From Torymus aiolomorphi (Eukaryota; Arthropoda; Insecta; Hymenoptera; Torymidae): 64,000 nt of DNA. This document shows positions 46,001 through 56,640 of this stretch, piece after piece. Numbering within the stretch: the first letter of the stretch is position 1; each line of letters begins with the position of its first letter. The notes beneath the pieces were generated by a model. That model had not been told where the DNA came from. It did no database searches and saw only the letters and a program-made list of their open reading frames with translations. The DNA is taken from contig CM070874.1 in the NCBI GenBank assembly GCA_036365515.1, positions 215,378,942-215,442,941 of the forward strand, read 5' to 3'. Both the position numbers and the translations under genes were made by a program.

Positions 46001-46245
46001 ACACGCTTAAAAGCATAAAAAAACTGGTGAAACGGTAACCGTTTGAAAATTACATTGAAAATTTTTTTTCTAAGTAAGAATTTTCTCGGAATTTTTCGTT
46101 ATCGCTGAACGCATGAAATTTTGATAAAACAAAAAAATAAAAAAATACGTGTCAAATAATTTTTGGAGAAGAACACGAATAGTTTCATTCCAAAATGATC
46201 AGTGACATAGGCATACGGACCACCTGATTTGAGATGGATTCGGGC
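43092..46245 (-). mobile_element. DNA transposon with ~600-bp TIRs and a broken transposase
   Basis: The ends GACCGAATCCATCTC (43092) and, on the minus strand, GCCCGAATCCATCTC (46245) begin inverted repeats of ~590 bp (to about 43690, and from about 45660). A possible 4-bp ATAT duplication lies at 43088-43091 and 46246-46249. The TIRs also share inner tracts such as 'gatcgctatcctagcgcaaa'. The minus strand between them encodes a decayed transposase. Overall 3.15 kb. Confidence 0.8.
43779..45470 (-). pseudogene. Transposase-like protein with in-frame stops and a frameshift
   Basis: One minus-strand frame can be followed from about 45470 down to 44306 despite stops at 45017-45019, 44642-44644 and 44510-44512. 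It stops again at 44306-44308, shifts by one base near 44255, and runs on to 43779. In order: a Cys/His motif near CADVLHRHKK, a CQHC motif, a basic RKVKRFL segment, LRIGKSKFYSMRPKYVLL, a CLCIYC motif, then three acidic blocks: LQIDFAENWD, VSDGAASHFKNR and GHGKGAVDGVGGLIK. These look like the catalytic acidic residues of a DDE/D transposase. The arrangement recalls the Sola group, but I could not confirm it. No introns are needed. The copy is dead; TIRs may still be recognised by a relative. Confidence 0.7.
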
Positions 46246-46345
46246 ATATAATATATTTTGTGCTGAGTTTGAAAAAACAACAAATTCTTTATAACATAAA
46301 ATTTACTGCACCGTTTTTTTACGAATTGGAAAAAAATTCTTTATA

Positions 46346-46516
46346 GCACTGCGTGGCATAAATCCGCATTTATATCACACCTATCCGTGACAAAAGTAGC
46401 CCATTATTGCACCGTGCTTATCACCCTCGCTATCGCTCAGGCGATACTGCACGGTGCAAAAATGGACTGGCAATGGCACGAATAGGCGTGACGTGGCGGA
46501 TTTATGCAGTCAGTGC
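46346..46516. mobile_element. 171-bp hairpin MITE, TATA-flanked
   Basis: Flanked by TATA on both sides (46342-46345 and 46517-46520). The ends are GCACTG with paired 'gcataaatccgc' blocks, and the inner blocks 'gcaccgtgc' also pair, so almost the whole element folds back. The loop lies around 'cgctatcgctcaggcg'. Confidence 0.75.
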
Positions 46517-46520
46517 TATA

Positions 46521-46985
46521 AAATAATGTACGATACATGTTTCATAAGTCGTTCTTTATGGCACGGCGTTAAGCGCACTGGTATTGTAATGTACTATTTT
46601 CGTTTCGTTAGTATGTTTTGTACGACGATTTTGCAATTTTCGTAAAACAGGTTTTTGGCTTATGTAATACAGCGTCAATATAATCAGTTAGATAAAAATG
46701 CATTTATGAAGGAATAAAATTATTTACTTTCTCATGAGTTTAATACATGATGAAATAGTCAACGAATTTCTTCGTAATTTATCATCTAAGGAGAAAAAAG
46801 AACATACTTGAATGAGTACGAACTTTATAGTGGTTGTGTTAAAAAATTGTATATTACTCTCGCTCGCTCGCTCCGCTCGCTAACTCCGATTACTCTCGTG
46901 CTTATACTATTTTTCAACATCCATGTGCCGAAAACACCACGTTCGCATCTTTGAGCTGGGGGTGAAAGTGGTACTTCACGCTAGG
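46521..46985. other. Spacer with a short GC tract
   Basis: AT-rich. A 'ctcgctcgctcgctccgctc' tract lies at 46858-46880. No gene is seen. Confidence 0.45.
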
Positions 46986-46989
46986 GTAT

Positions 46990-47985
46990 GCTGAAAATAG
47001 TCTACGTCTCCGTCTCTACGTCTCTGTCTCTACGCCTCTATCTCTAAGCCTCTGTCTCTACGTCTCTGTCTCTACGTCTTTGTATCTACATCTCGGTCTC
47101 TACGTCTCTGTCTCTACGTCTCTACTTCTGTGTCTCTACGTCTCTGTCTCTACGCCTCTGTCTCTAAGCCTCTGTCTCTACGTTTCTGTCTCTACGTCTC
47201 TGTATCTACATCTCGGTCTCCACGTCTCTGTCTCTACGTCTCTACTTCTCTGTCTCTATGTCTTTGTTTCTACTTCTCTATCTCTCTGACTCTGTCTCTA
47301 CTTCTCTGTCTCTCTGACTCTGTCTCTACGTCTCTGTTTCTACATCTGTCTCCACGTCTCGTTCTTTATGCCTCCGTGTTTATAGGTGTCCGTCTCTACA
47401 TCTCGGTCCTTACGTCCCTGTTTTTAGTCTCTGTCTTTAGATATTTATCTCTAATCTGTGTCTCTACGTCTATGTCTCTATGTCTCTCTCTCTCTCTACG
47501 CGTCAGTCTCTACGACTCTATCTCAACGTCTCTGTCTCTACATCTCTGTCTCTATGTCTCTGTTTCTACGTTTCGTTTCTTCGTCTCTGTCTCTACGTTT
47601 CTGTCTCTACGTCTCTGTCTCCACGTATCTGTCTCTGCGTCTCTGTCTCTCCGACTATGTCTCTACACGCATGTCTTTACGTCTCTGTTCTGTCTTCACA
47701 TCTCTGTTTCTATGTCTATGTCTCTACGTCTCTATCTCTATGCCTCCGTGTCTACGTCTCTGTCTCCACGTCCCTGATTATACGTTTCTGTCTCTAATCT
47801 CTCTCTCTCTCTCTGCGTCTGTATTTACGTGTCTGTCTCTCCATTTTTGTCTCTAATCTCTGTCTCTACGTTTCTGTCCCGACTTTTCTGTCTCTACGTC
47901 TCTATCTTCACGTGTCTGTCTCCACGTCTCTGTCTCTTCGACTATGTCTCAATGTCTCTCTGTCTCTACGTCTCTGTTAAAGGTA
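46990..47985 (+). repeat. 14-bp minisatellite (TCTCTACGTCTCTG)n
   Basis: About 1 kb of TCTCTACGTCTCTG variants, strand-asymmetric and mostly pyrimidine. Overlapping open frames in all three + frames encode Ser/Leu/Tyr/Val repeats and are artefacts of the period not being a multiple of three. Confidence 0.92.
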
Positions 47986-47989
47986 ACTG

Positions 47990-48199
47990 CTTAAATAATG
48001 ACATTATTTTGAGTGGGGCTGGGGAGGGGGCGAGGGGGGGGGGCGTGAGGAGGCGGCGAGGGGCGCTGAGGGAGGCTCCTATTCTCAAATACACGTAAAT
48101 AATCACATTTTTCCGTTATTTTGATGGGGTGTAGAGGGGGGGAGGGTTGCGAAGGGGGGCTACGACTGACACTATTTCGAAACGTCTATATAATATAGG

Positions 48200-48239
<40 letters not shown>

Positions 48240-48260
48240 CTATACTATAAAAATATTTTG
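47990..48260. repeat. G-rich segment and (TA)n tract
   Basis: 'ggggctggggagggggcgag' and a second G-rich patch near 48125-48160 are followed by (AT)n at about 48206-48236. The G-rich part is similar in style to the C-rich segment at 54720-54810 on the opposite strand. Confidence 0.7.
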
Positions 48261-48530
48261 CCGCCGCTACCGGTGCCGTCGTGTCTAAGAATCAAGAATC
48301 CGGTCTCCGGTATCTCTGCCTAGGTAGCCTCGTTTTTATTTTGACAGTGTTATTGTAAAAATACAATCATTTCAATTATTTTATAAAGCATAAATAAATA
48401 AATAAAAAAGCCATTTTACAGTATTTCTTAGTATTATCGATAATTGTAATTGCAATTCGCAAACAAATTATTGACTAACGCTAAAATTAAAAATACTAAT
48501 GGCAAGCTCCAGATTTCCTCTTCAATAGCA

Positions 48531-48650
48531 CATTTCGACACTGGTGCGGAAGGTGATGATTTACTCTATGTGATGTTTTTCGCACTCGCTTCGCTCGTGC
48601 GAAAAGTCACATGAAGTAAATAATTAACTTCCGCACTCCTTTCGAACGGT
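48531..48650. mobile_element. ~110-bp hairpin MITE
   Basis: 'ggtgcggaag' (48543) pairs with 'cttccgcactcc' (48628), and 'catgtgactttt' and 'gcgaaaa' blocks pair around a 'tcgcttcgctc' loop at about 48586-48596. It is a near-complete hairpin. The target duplication is unclear. Confidence 0.65.
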
Positions 48651-48659
48651 ATTTTATAC

Positions 48660-50285
48660 CACGAGCGCCAAAAAATCATACGAAAGTTGTGATTTTCAGG
48701 TTAGAGTAGTATAAAAACTTATAATCACATTTTTATTAGGCCATACAAATTTTTTAAAATAATGTATTAGCGGTAAGATTATCAAACTGTATACGCCTAC
48801 TTATCTCTGACACTACTTCTTTAATTACGACTTACTGTTTAGTATTGATTAGTATTTCAACTGTGACTGTGACATGCATTAAGCCTAATTTTTCAGACTT
48901 CAGATATTTATTTATTTTATACTTAATGGTTTTTCTTCAGAGTTTATTAAAATCTTCTTACCAAGCGAATTTAACCGATCCGAGTATACTATTTCTATTT
49001 TTTGTATCTACCTTTTAGCTTACTAGCAAGATCAAGCACGCTTTGTGCGCTCTTTACCTTAGTCATATAGCACGACAATTATTATTGGGATAGAGTAAAT
49101 TTAGTTTTATTTTATTTGTTAATATCCTCAGATTTATGTAGTTTTGCACTTGAAACTTGTAGCATTGTATTTGTATTATTATTATGTTATCTTCAATGAA
49201 TACAAATTTTGAGGTTAGGAATTTTACTTTAATGAGAGGAGTATTAATTCACATCTATTTGAATGTTATAGTTAATATAATTTTTGCAGTTTCTTGTTAT
49301 GCCAAAACAGATACCATAACAGAAAATATTATACTTGCCACGATTTATATTTTCGTGATTTGTTTGAACTAATTACCTAAGACCATAAGAGACAAGCTAA
49401 CGTTAGCGTCGACCAATCACGGGCTCTTCTTAAACAGACATGACCAATTACAAGGGTTTTATTTCGGCCTCACATTTCCCTCATCATTTTTTTAAAGTAG
49501 AATATTTTGTCGTACGATATAATTTACCGACTGTTACAATATACATTATCTGCGGAACCGAACGGCCAATTAGAGAACGAATAAAATGCTGATGCCATCT
49601 CTTTCTTATAAAAATGTTGAATACAAAAGTTGTAGGTCTAATTAAAACAAAAAAATTTTCTCATTCAACGTTTTGTCGTAAAATCAATTCCTTACAAGCT
49701 AGACCCCTTAAAATTATTTTAAAGGTCAAAAATACATAGTAATGGTCAACTTTTTTATTTTTATCTACAATCTGTGTATTTATACAAATATATATAATAT
49801 TTCTGCGTGGAATCAAGGCATAATAAGTACAACCAAAAATGAAAAAAAAAAACACCAAAATGTTACAAATTTTGCAATGGTGAAATTATAAGACTTTTCT
49901 GAGGCTTTTCAGGTCACGGTCGTGCCTATTATATAAAAACGAAGTTTTTTACGTAGACAGAGGAGGTGCGCACCGGGTCTCCCCACTACATTTATATTGT
50001 ATGAGTGACAGGATCTTACTGACGAAGAAATAAATAGTAGTAAGTAGAGGAAGGATTTTATACAAACTCATAAATTACTATTATATAATGTTTAATATAG
50101 GTTAAGATGATTCTCCAGTAAATGTATAGCATTGTACTATACTTGCGTGTATAAAATTAAAAATATTTAATTCATTCTCTATATTTACAAATCATTTCTA
50201 TTTTTTCTCTATTTTCTATTGTTTCTCTATAATATAGTCAAGTTTTCCAGTGACTCCTGCATTATGATAGCCATGGGGCACAACT
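48660..50285. other. AT-rich stretch with one dispersed repeat
   Basis: No gene. A short segment at about 49905-49985 ('cacggtcgtgcctattatat' then 'aaaacgaagttttttacg') is an inverted relative of 54806-54860, so it is a dispersed repeat. Confidence 0.5.
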
Positions 50286-50292
50286 TTAGTCA

Positions 50293-51554
50293 TTCATCCT
50301 TTCATGTTGATTTCACAAAACTTTATTTTTGTGTTGCTTCTTCAATATAATATACACCACAACTGTAAAATATAATTATAAAAAATATTTATTGCATTAA
50401 TAATATCAAACTATTACATGTAGCACACGTAACATGTAAGATAAGTAGAATCTTTTGAAAAAAGGATTAACACTGTTAAAATAATTTTTCTAATAATTTT
50501 GAGTGATACTTTGGGATTATATTTTTTTTTTCAGATTAAGATAATGACAAGTAAAATAATGATACAAGAATTAAAATGTAAGAAAAAGTATCACATGAAA
50601 TAACAGTTTTTATTCTAGTTATTTAGTCTGAAAACATAGATAAACAATTTTTAAGGTACGTATTATAAAATGATATTGACTTGCCACTGCTGTGATTAAA
50701 ATTGGATTGGCTGCGAGTATGACTTATGAAATTTGCCATACTTTAGTTTGCTGTAAAACGAAAAATATCTAAAGATCAGACATAATAATAGACATCATTA
50801 GGAATAACTAAAACTAAAAATATTTTTAATTCTATTTTATTCTTTGTAAACTAAATGTATTTTTTCTTATAATTATTTGTACTGAACGTGTTAATATTTT
50901 ATGAGACTGTAGTTTTACAAAAATCTGTTAAATTTTATAAATAAAAAATTCAAATTAGTAATTATTGATGGTGTTAAGTAACTTCAATTTGTGCAAAGGG
51001 CTAAAAAATGTTCTTTTACTTTTTTAAATGATATAGCTATTATCACAGTAAATTATTGTACTATATAATCCAAATTATAAATTTATAGTCATTTGTGTTG
51101 ACGGTACATATATTACTAAATCTAATATCTAAAAGTATTAGAGTTTCTGTAGCTTTGTGTAATTAGCTATTGATTTAATGAATTTAATTATTTAACTTTT
51201 AGTGTAAATACATTGAGCAAAGCGAGATGTGACACGAGAATAGGTTTATTCTTTATTATTATTGCATCATGACATGTATTCTACTTATTTATAATTATTA
51301 TACAATAAAAATACTGTTTATAGTTCAATTTATACTTTAGGAAGTGTTGAAAAAAGAATTATACGCTTATAAGTAGTAGAGAATAAATTTGTCGACAGAC
51401 AAGTTCTTGTAACATGTTACGTGTGCTACATGAATAGTTTGATATCATTAATGCAATAAATATTTTTTATAATTATATTTTACAGCTGTGGTGTATATTA
51501 TATTGAAGGAGCAACACAAAAACAAAATTTTGTGTAATCACATGAAAGGATGAA
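50293..51554. mobile_element. TIR element of ~1.26 kb with no coding capacity
   Basis: Arms of about 150 bp: 'ttcatcctttcatg' at 50293 pairs with 'catgaaaggatgaa' at 51541. Inner blocks such as 'aatataatatacaccacaac' and 'gtagcacacgtaacatg' pair with 51420-51510. The interior is AT-rich with no transposase. Confidence 0.65.
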
Positions 51555-52370
51555 AGAAGCTGTATCCGATGGTCATTTTTTTTTAAACCAAAAACAGGGG
51601 TTTTTCACTCTTCTGACAGTTTTAATTGCCCGTAACTTTTTCTGTGATCTAATTCCATCTTTATCCAAGTTGCGTTTTAAAGGTAACATTTTTTACAAAT
51701 TTTTTAGCCTTTGGTGAAAAATATTGATACGATCGCATTCGCCTTAATCATATTTTGAATGGTGTTCTGTGAAGTATAAATTAGCAAAATAATTGGCATC
51801 CATCTGGAAAAATTGTGAGCAATTCTACTTACAAGTTGGAAACTTTTTCCCATTTAATGTGCTATACAAAAAGTTTCAAGTTTTGAGTTAAAAAATCATA
51901 AAAATTGAAGATTTATGACAAAATTCAACATTTTCAAATTTTCAATTAATTCTAACTTTTGAGCGATTAAATATTTTGTTCTAAAACTGAAGGGTTGTGT
52001 TTTGGGGTTAATTTGGATCTAGTAACAAAATTTTGAGCAATTTTAAAATTTTGATCTGAACAGTTGACATGAAATTACCCATATATATGATTGTTTCAGA
52101 TGAGGCACCAATATTCTTATTATATAACATTAAAAAAAAAATATTAGCTTACTACTATTGGTTACGTTCTGAACTCTCTGTAATAGACAGAAATAGTAGC
52201 GTTTTAACAGCAGTAATTATATAGGCATGCAATACATCTAGTAGTAAATTGAACTTAATCTATTTCTAACCACTTCGTGTAGTATTTTTAACGGAAAATC
52301 ATTTTCAGAGGGATAAATATTTTTATAATGTTATTTTAATTTGACAACAAAAAAATAAACTTTATCAGTT
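51555..52370. other. AT-rich DNA with no gene
   Basis: No open frame over 60 codons and no clear repeat. Confidence 0.45.
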
Positions 52371-52374
52371 TTCA

Positions 52375-52490
52375 TCAAGCGCGGGACTGCTCCGAAGGCA
52401 AGTATAGAAGAAGCCTGAAGGAGCGACCCGTGCTACTTATACATTGAAATGGATGTGCGAGAAATTCAATGCGCCTATATACGTATTAGA
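52375..52490 (+). repeat. Dispersed repeat, inverted copy of 62.42-62.54 kb
   Basis: 'gctccgaaggcaagta' and 'agaagaagcctgaaggag' have exact or near-exact inverted counterparts at about 62420-62540, as does 'tgaaatgg.tgtgcgagaa'. The blocks are GC-richer than their surroundings and better conserved than the DNA between them. Confidence 0.65.
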
Positions 52491-52689
52491 TTTGTTTGAA
52501 CTATATTAACATGTACTCTTAATCGAAAGCCATTTGATTACTCCATCCAAATCGAAAGGTTTCATTTAAAAAAATTGTCCCGTTCAAAAGATTTAGAGAT
52601 CTGAATATTTTTTGTACTATTTCCGAATCTCCATATTCTTCAGTATGCACAAACTATACATTTTTGTCCGACCGGTACATAGTATAGCA

Positions 52690-52805
52690 TTTTTGTCCGA
52701 CTGGCAAAAGAGAGAAGAGAAAGAGAGGGTGAGGGAGAGAAAGGGAAAGAGAAGAGCGACGGAGAGGGAGAGAGAGAGAGAGAGAAGAGCGAGAGAGAGA
52801 GAGAA
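52690..52805 (+). repeat. (GA)n-rich purine tract
   Basis: About 115 bp of GA dinucleotides and 'gagaagagcgag' variants. The open frame over it is a repeat artefact. Confidence 0.9.
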
Positions 52806-52888
52806 TCCGTATATGGTATATCAGGTCAATCAACCTAACCTTGTTATTTTATGTATACTGTATACATACTTTCAATATACGCATTAGT

Positions 52889-54304
52889 CAGGGCCGGATT
52901 TATGGGGGGGGGGGGGGCCGGGGGGGCTATAGCCCCGGGCCTCGGCTCTGAGGGGGCCTCATTACTCACGAAGTATAAAAAATGATTTTTTAAATTTTTT
53001 AAAATTATTTTGCAATTTGACTTTTTTAAATACGCTGATAATTAAATTATAATTAATAATATATATTTATAAATAATTTATAAGGAAATTAGTTTAAATT
53101 ATTTTATTACATTCATAAAATCTGTTGTGTAATTTAAAAGCTTGTTAAAAAATTATTTTTGTTTTAAAAGAACGAGTAACAATTTTTAATAAATCAAATT
53201 TATTTAATCGCTGTGAGCAATGGTCCGGATTGGAATGCTTGAAAGTTCGCTTACTTTTTTAGCATTACTCTACATTCCCTTAAGGTGGTTGGAACGATTT
53301 TCAACTTCAATACGGTCTTTATATAAATTTAACAGTGAGTTTTTGATAACATTATCTATGCACAATTAAAATTTCTGCTAATTTCCCCGAAAAAAACTGG
53401 AGATATCAATGTTTAAAATTGGTACGTTTAACACAGTCCCTTATGGAGGAAGGTGCCGTAGAAAGTTTTTTTCAACTCATGACAGAAAACGCTCAATAAA
53501 AATGTTATAAAAAAAGAAATATAATTTTTAGTAGTATAAGGAACAATAATATAAAAAACAACAATTTAATTACAAATTAAAATCAAAATTTTTTCCCGAA
53601 AAATTTGCGAGATATCGGGGTACAAAGTTGGAGTTCTTGCTTAATTTGCAACTCCGCGCACGTGCGAGGAAGAAGGATAGAAGAGAAAAACAGGGACGGG
53701 GAAGGCGCTCGGCCCGGCTCGGCTCGGCTCGGCTGCTTTCGGGTACAGTTTTGTTTAATATTTTTCTCTCGAGCTCTTGCGCCAGCAGCGTGACTCGAGA
53801 GATTCTTTTGTATTTGTAAATAAGTCGCGCTCGCTTGCCAGTTTCACGAATCGCGGTCCGCGGAAAAATAAAAGCTCGCGACAGTCGCGACTACCATGGT
53901 GGACACGCGGAAAATGTCAGTCGTCCCGCCGCTTGAAAAGTTTCAACAGTTTTCTTCTAAAATACATTGAGTGAAATTCATTAACAATGAGTAGATTTGA
54001 GAGTGGAGCTCAAAAAAGAAGGAAAGAAAAAGAAAGAAAGGCATTTGTGAGAACATTACTCAAGGTAACAGACTATTTTTCAAGTGCGCCTAGTCTGCAA
54101 AAAGAAGATACAAATGTTGATGAAAAATTGGAAAGTGATTTTGACAAGATGGCAGATAATGTGCTCAATGACGTTACTAATAGTAACGTTGATTTAAGCA
54201 GTGTTGTTGGTGATAAAAAGCCTGATGAAAAACCTGATAAAACCCTGATGAAAAGCCTGATGAAAAGGAGAATCTGGTATTGGAATAAAAAGATAAAAGT
54301 CTAA
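52889..54304 (+). mobile_element. 5' part of a hAT-type transposon
   Basis: It starts CAGGGCCGGATTTATGGGG followed by a G-rich patch and 'agccccgggcctcggc', a terminus shared by many animal hAT elements. Its N-terminal coding piece begins at 53987. No matching 3' terminus (ending CCGGCCCTG) is seen downstream in the window, so it is 3'-truncated. The 8 bp left of it are 'gcattagt'. Confidence 0.6.
53987..54304 (+). pseudogene. hAT/ZMYM-type transposase N-terminal fragment
   Basis: 105 codons starting MSRFESGAQKRRKEKERKAF, the typical opening of hAT-family transposases and ZMYM1-like proteins (a basic 'SGAQKR' block, then a helix leading to a 'YFSS' motif). The zinc finger and the catalytic and dimerisation domains that should follow are absent. 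The end is a degenerate 'KPDEKPDK' repeat, then a stop. The coding part is therefore a stub about a sixth of the usual length. A Kozak-like 'acaATGAG' precedes it. Confidence 0.6.
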
Positions 54305-54699
54305 ATTTAGGTATGCAAAAAATTCACGAAATAATTATAAAACTCATTGTTCAAATCTAAAAGGACAAAAATAGTTACAACGCAATGATAATTATTAACG
54401 ATTTAAAAATATTTAGTAACAAATTATTAAAAAAAACGCATTTTCGTGTTTTATTAAAGTTTTATTAGCTATGAATTTTTACAGATTTTTAGGTCAATAA
54501 TACAGATTTAGGTCAATAATAGATTTAGGTCAACAATGGAAATTTTTTTATCCCAGTACGTTTTTATAAATTTTTTTAATTAAAAAGTGCGATGAAAATT
54601 TTTAATTACCTGTATTTAAGAAATAATTCATTTTGTATAAAAATAACTCTTATTCATAAATATTTTAATTTCCATTTTCAACAATTGAGCAAAATTGCA

Positions 54700-54870
54700 G
54701 TTTCTTCTAGGAAACTAGTGGGGCCGAGCCCCCCTGCGTGGCTTCGCCACGCCAACCCCCCCACCCCCACACACACCTGCTCCTCGCTTCGCTCGTCGCC
54801 CTCCCCCTCCCTATGTAAAAACTTCGTTTTTACATTATAGGCACGACCGTACTTCTCCGGAGATCCTTTA
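54700..54870 (-). repeat. Dispersed repeat with GC-rich hairpin
   Basis: 'gcgtggcttcgccacgc' is a perfect hairpin at about 54736-54752, followed by a C-rich patch and 'aaaacttcgtttttac' and 'ataggcacgaccgt', which match 49905-49960 inverted. Probably a non-autonomous element. Confidence 0.6.
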
Positions 54871-55259
54871 CATTTCGAATCTTTTCGAAAAATGTAACAT
54901 TTTATTAGTTTCACGATAAATAGAAAAAAATAGGTAGGTATGTATGTCGAAATAATTTATCAATTTTTTTTTATAACTTGGTAAGTACAAAGTATATAAA
55001 TTGTAATCTGCAGTCGGGCTGCAGTAAATACGGAAGTGGGCTAGGCTGAACGAAATGAAAACTCCAACAGTCTTTAGTTTTAACGAAAGATGGACGTCTA
55101 GCTGCTCACGCGACACTTTGCATGAAATGTTAACTACAGGGGAAATAAAAGCGATGTTTGCGGGTTCCTAATTAAAAAAAAGTACAAAAGTTGACTCTCG
55201 TACTCTGACGAATTTATACCACGCGCACTACAATCTCAATTTCGAAAAATTACTCGCAG

Positions 55260-56355
55260 CGGCCGGCGCACACACATCACACACATAAGTACACACTCAC
55301 TCTAACACGACGAAAGGGAGAGGATCGAGGAAACGAAGGAATAGGCTCAGCAGTCAGCATTCTAAGGCACTCGAAAATCTAGCTATTATCTGGCTATATT
55401 CTTTCGACCTCCGCGCCTTAACCGTTAGCGCTGCGTGCATGAGCTGCCGCGCAAAGTACTATTGTCGCAGCACGGGCTCACGCCGCACAGCTCTCTTGAG
55501 TCTTGCGCTGCTGTCTGTGTATCAGCGTATGTTATACAATTGCGACGCCCGGCGTTTCCAGCGATGACAGCAGATTGCTGTAGTACGGCTTCCTGATGGA
55601 TGTTCCTCTCGCCGTGACCGTTTGCTGATGGTGACTCGTCAGCAAAGCAGCGGGGTCGACGATGAAAGCAGTTTTGGTAAGCACCTTTTATGTTCCTAAT
55701 CTCTTTGATAGCTCGGGCTGAGGATACTTCTTTTTGTTGCAGGTAGCTGGTGCAGCAGGGAGAGTGAACAACGACCCCTGCGGCAGACTCTTCTTTCGTA
55801 TGGTAATGTTTTTTTGTGTCATCTATTTATTAGTTATATGTTCTTTTTAGATGCTCAACTCTCCTCGCTTGGCTGCCAGAGTAGTGGGTGATCCGATGTT
55901 TGTGCCTGGTCGACCCCCAGGCTGATTCTGTCTCTGACAATGAAACATGAGCAAAGGTCTCGGACAGTCTTCCCTCCCAGTGTAGTCACTGATCTAGCGG
56001 ACGGCTGCTAGTTACTTATTAGATGATCCTGAGTAGACTGGCATCCATGGAGTAGCGCCAGCCTGGACCGTCCAGATCTACTTTACTGCATCTACAGCTC
56101 TATCAGTGATCTTCAAGTGTCAGTGTACTTTAGGGTGCAGCGAGGGTAGTGAACAGCAATCACTGCTGCAGTGAGTCAGTGGTTTAGAATGTGGGGGGAT
56201 AGATAATTAGGAACTGGGGAAATCATAAAAGTGCTGCATGTGGGATCAAATGCAATTCTGGTAGGTAGTTGTTTGCAGTTGGGGTAGTTGGGTAGGTACT
56301 TTCTTTGTATATGGCAATTTGTCATCTTAATAAATCTGTATTAAATTTTATTTCT
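55260..56355 (+). other. Candidate three-exon transcript
   Basis: GC-balanced DNA between AT-rich repeats. The sequence offers two tiny consensus introns: 55677-55742 (gtaagc to ttgttgcag, 66 bp) and 55803-55850 (gtaatg to ttctttttag, 48 bp). A poly(A) signal AATAAA lies at 56329-56334. The exon 1 start is not defined; the CpG-rich stretch 55400-55620 would be the 5' UTR or promoter. It could be a small-protein gene or a long non-coding RNA. No similarity is recognised. Confidence 0.4.
55662..55925 (+). CDS. Possible 50-aa spliced small protein
   Basis: Joining 55662-55676, 55743-55802 and 55851-55922 (stop TGA 55923-55925) gives one 50-residue frame with both introns in phase 0. Exon 2 encodes VAGAAGRVNNDPCGRLFFRM; exon 3 encodes an Arg/Pro-rich end. 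There is an in-frame TGA shortly upstream of the ATG, so this Met would be the start. It has no clear signal peptide, only one Cys, and no family I recognise. Three short exons staying open across two good introns is suggestive but could be chance. Confidence 0.3.
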
Positions 56356-56359
56356 ATAT

Positions 56360-56640
56360 CTATTTTACTTCTATATTAGATTTTTGTACGGATAATGTAT
56401 AAGAAAAAGTACATTAAGTTTAGAAAGAATAAAAAAAGAATCAAAGAAATTTTCAGATTATTATATTCTTATTTCTGATATAAAAAGCGTTATAGGCAAA
56501 AGTTTTCTGTTTTACAACAATTTAAAGAATATGGCAGATTTCACAAGTCATATTTGATTCATGCCGTACTGAACCTGTTAAAAATAAATTTGAAAAATCA
56601 GTGAACATCAGTAATTGTGTATAACGTGTGAGTAAAAGCA
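56360..56640. other. AT-rich spacer
   Basis: Nothing recognised. Confidence 0.45.

Noticed and set aside
47080..48098. Long Ser/Leu/Tyr/Val frames
   Set aside because: They arise from the 14-bp minisatellite, which keeps all frames open.
52375..52490. Hammerhead or other small ribozyme in the conserved GC blocks
   Set aside because: The CTGATGA core and GAAA elements are missing.
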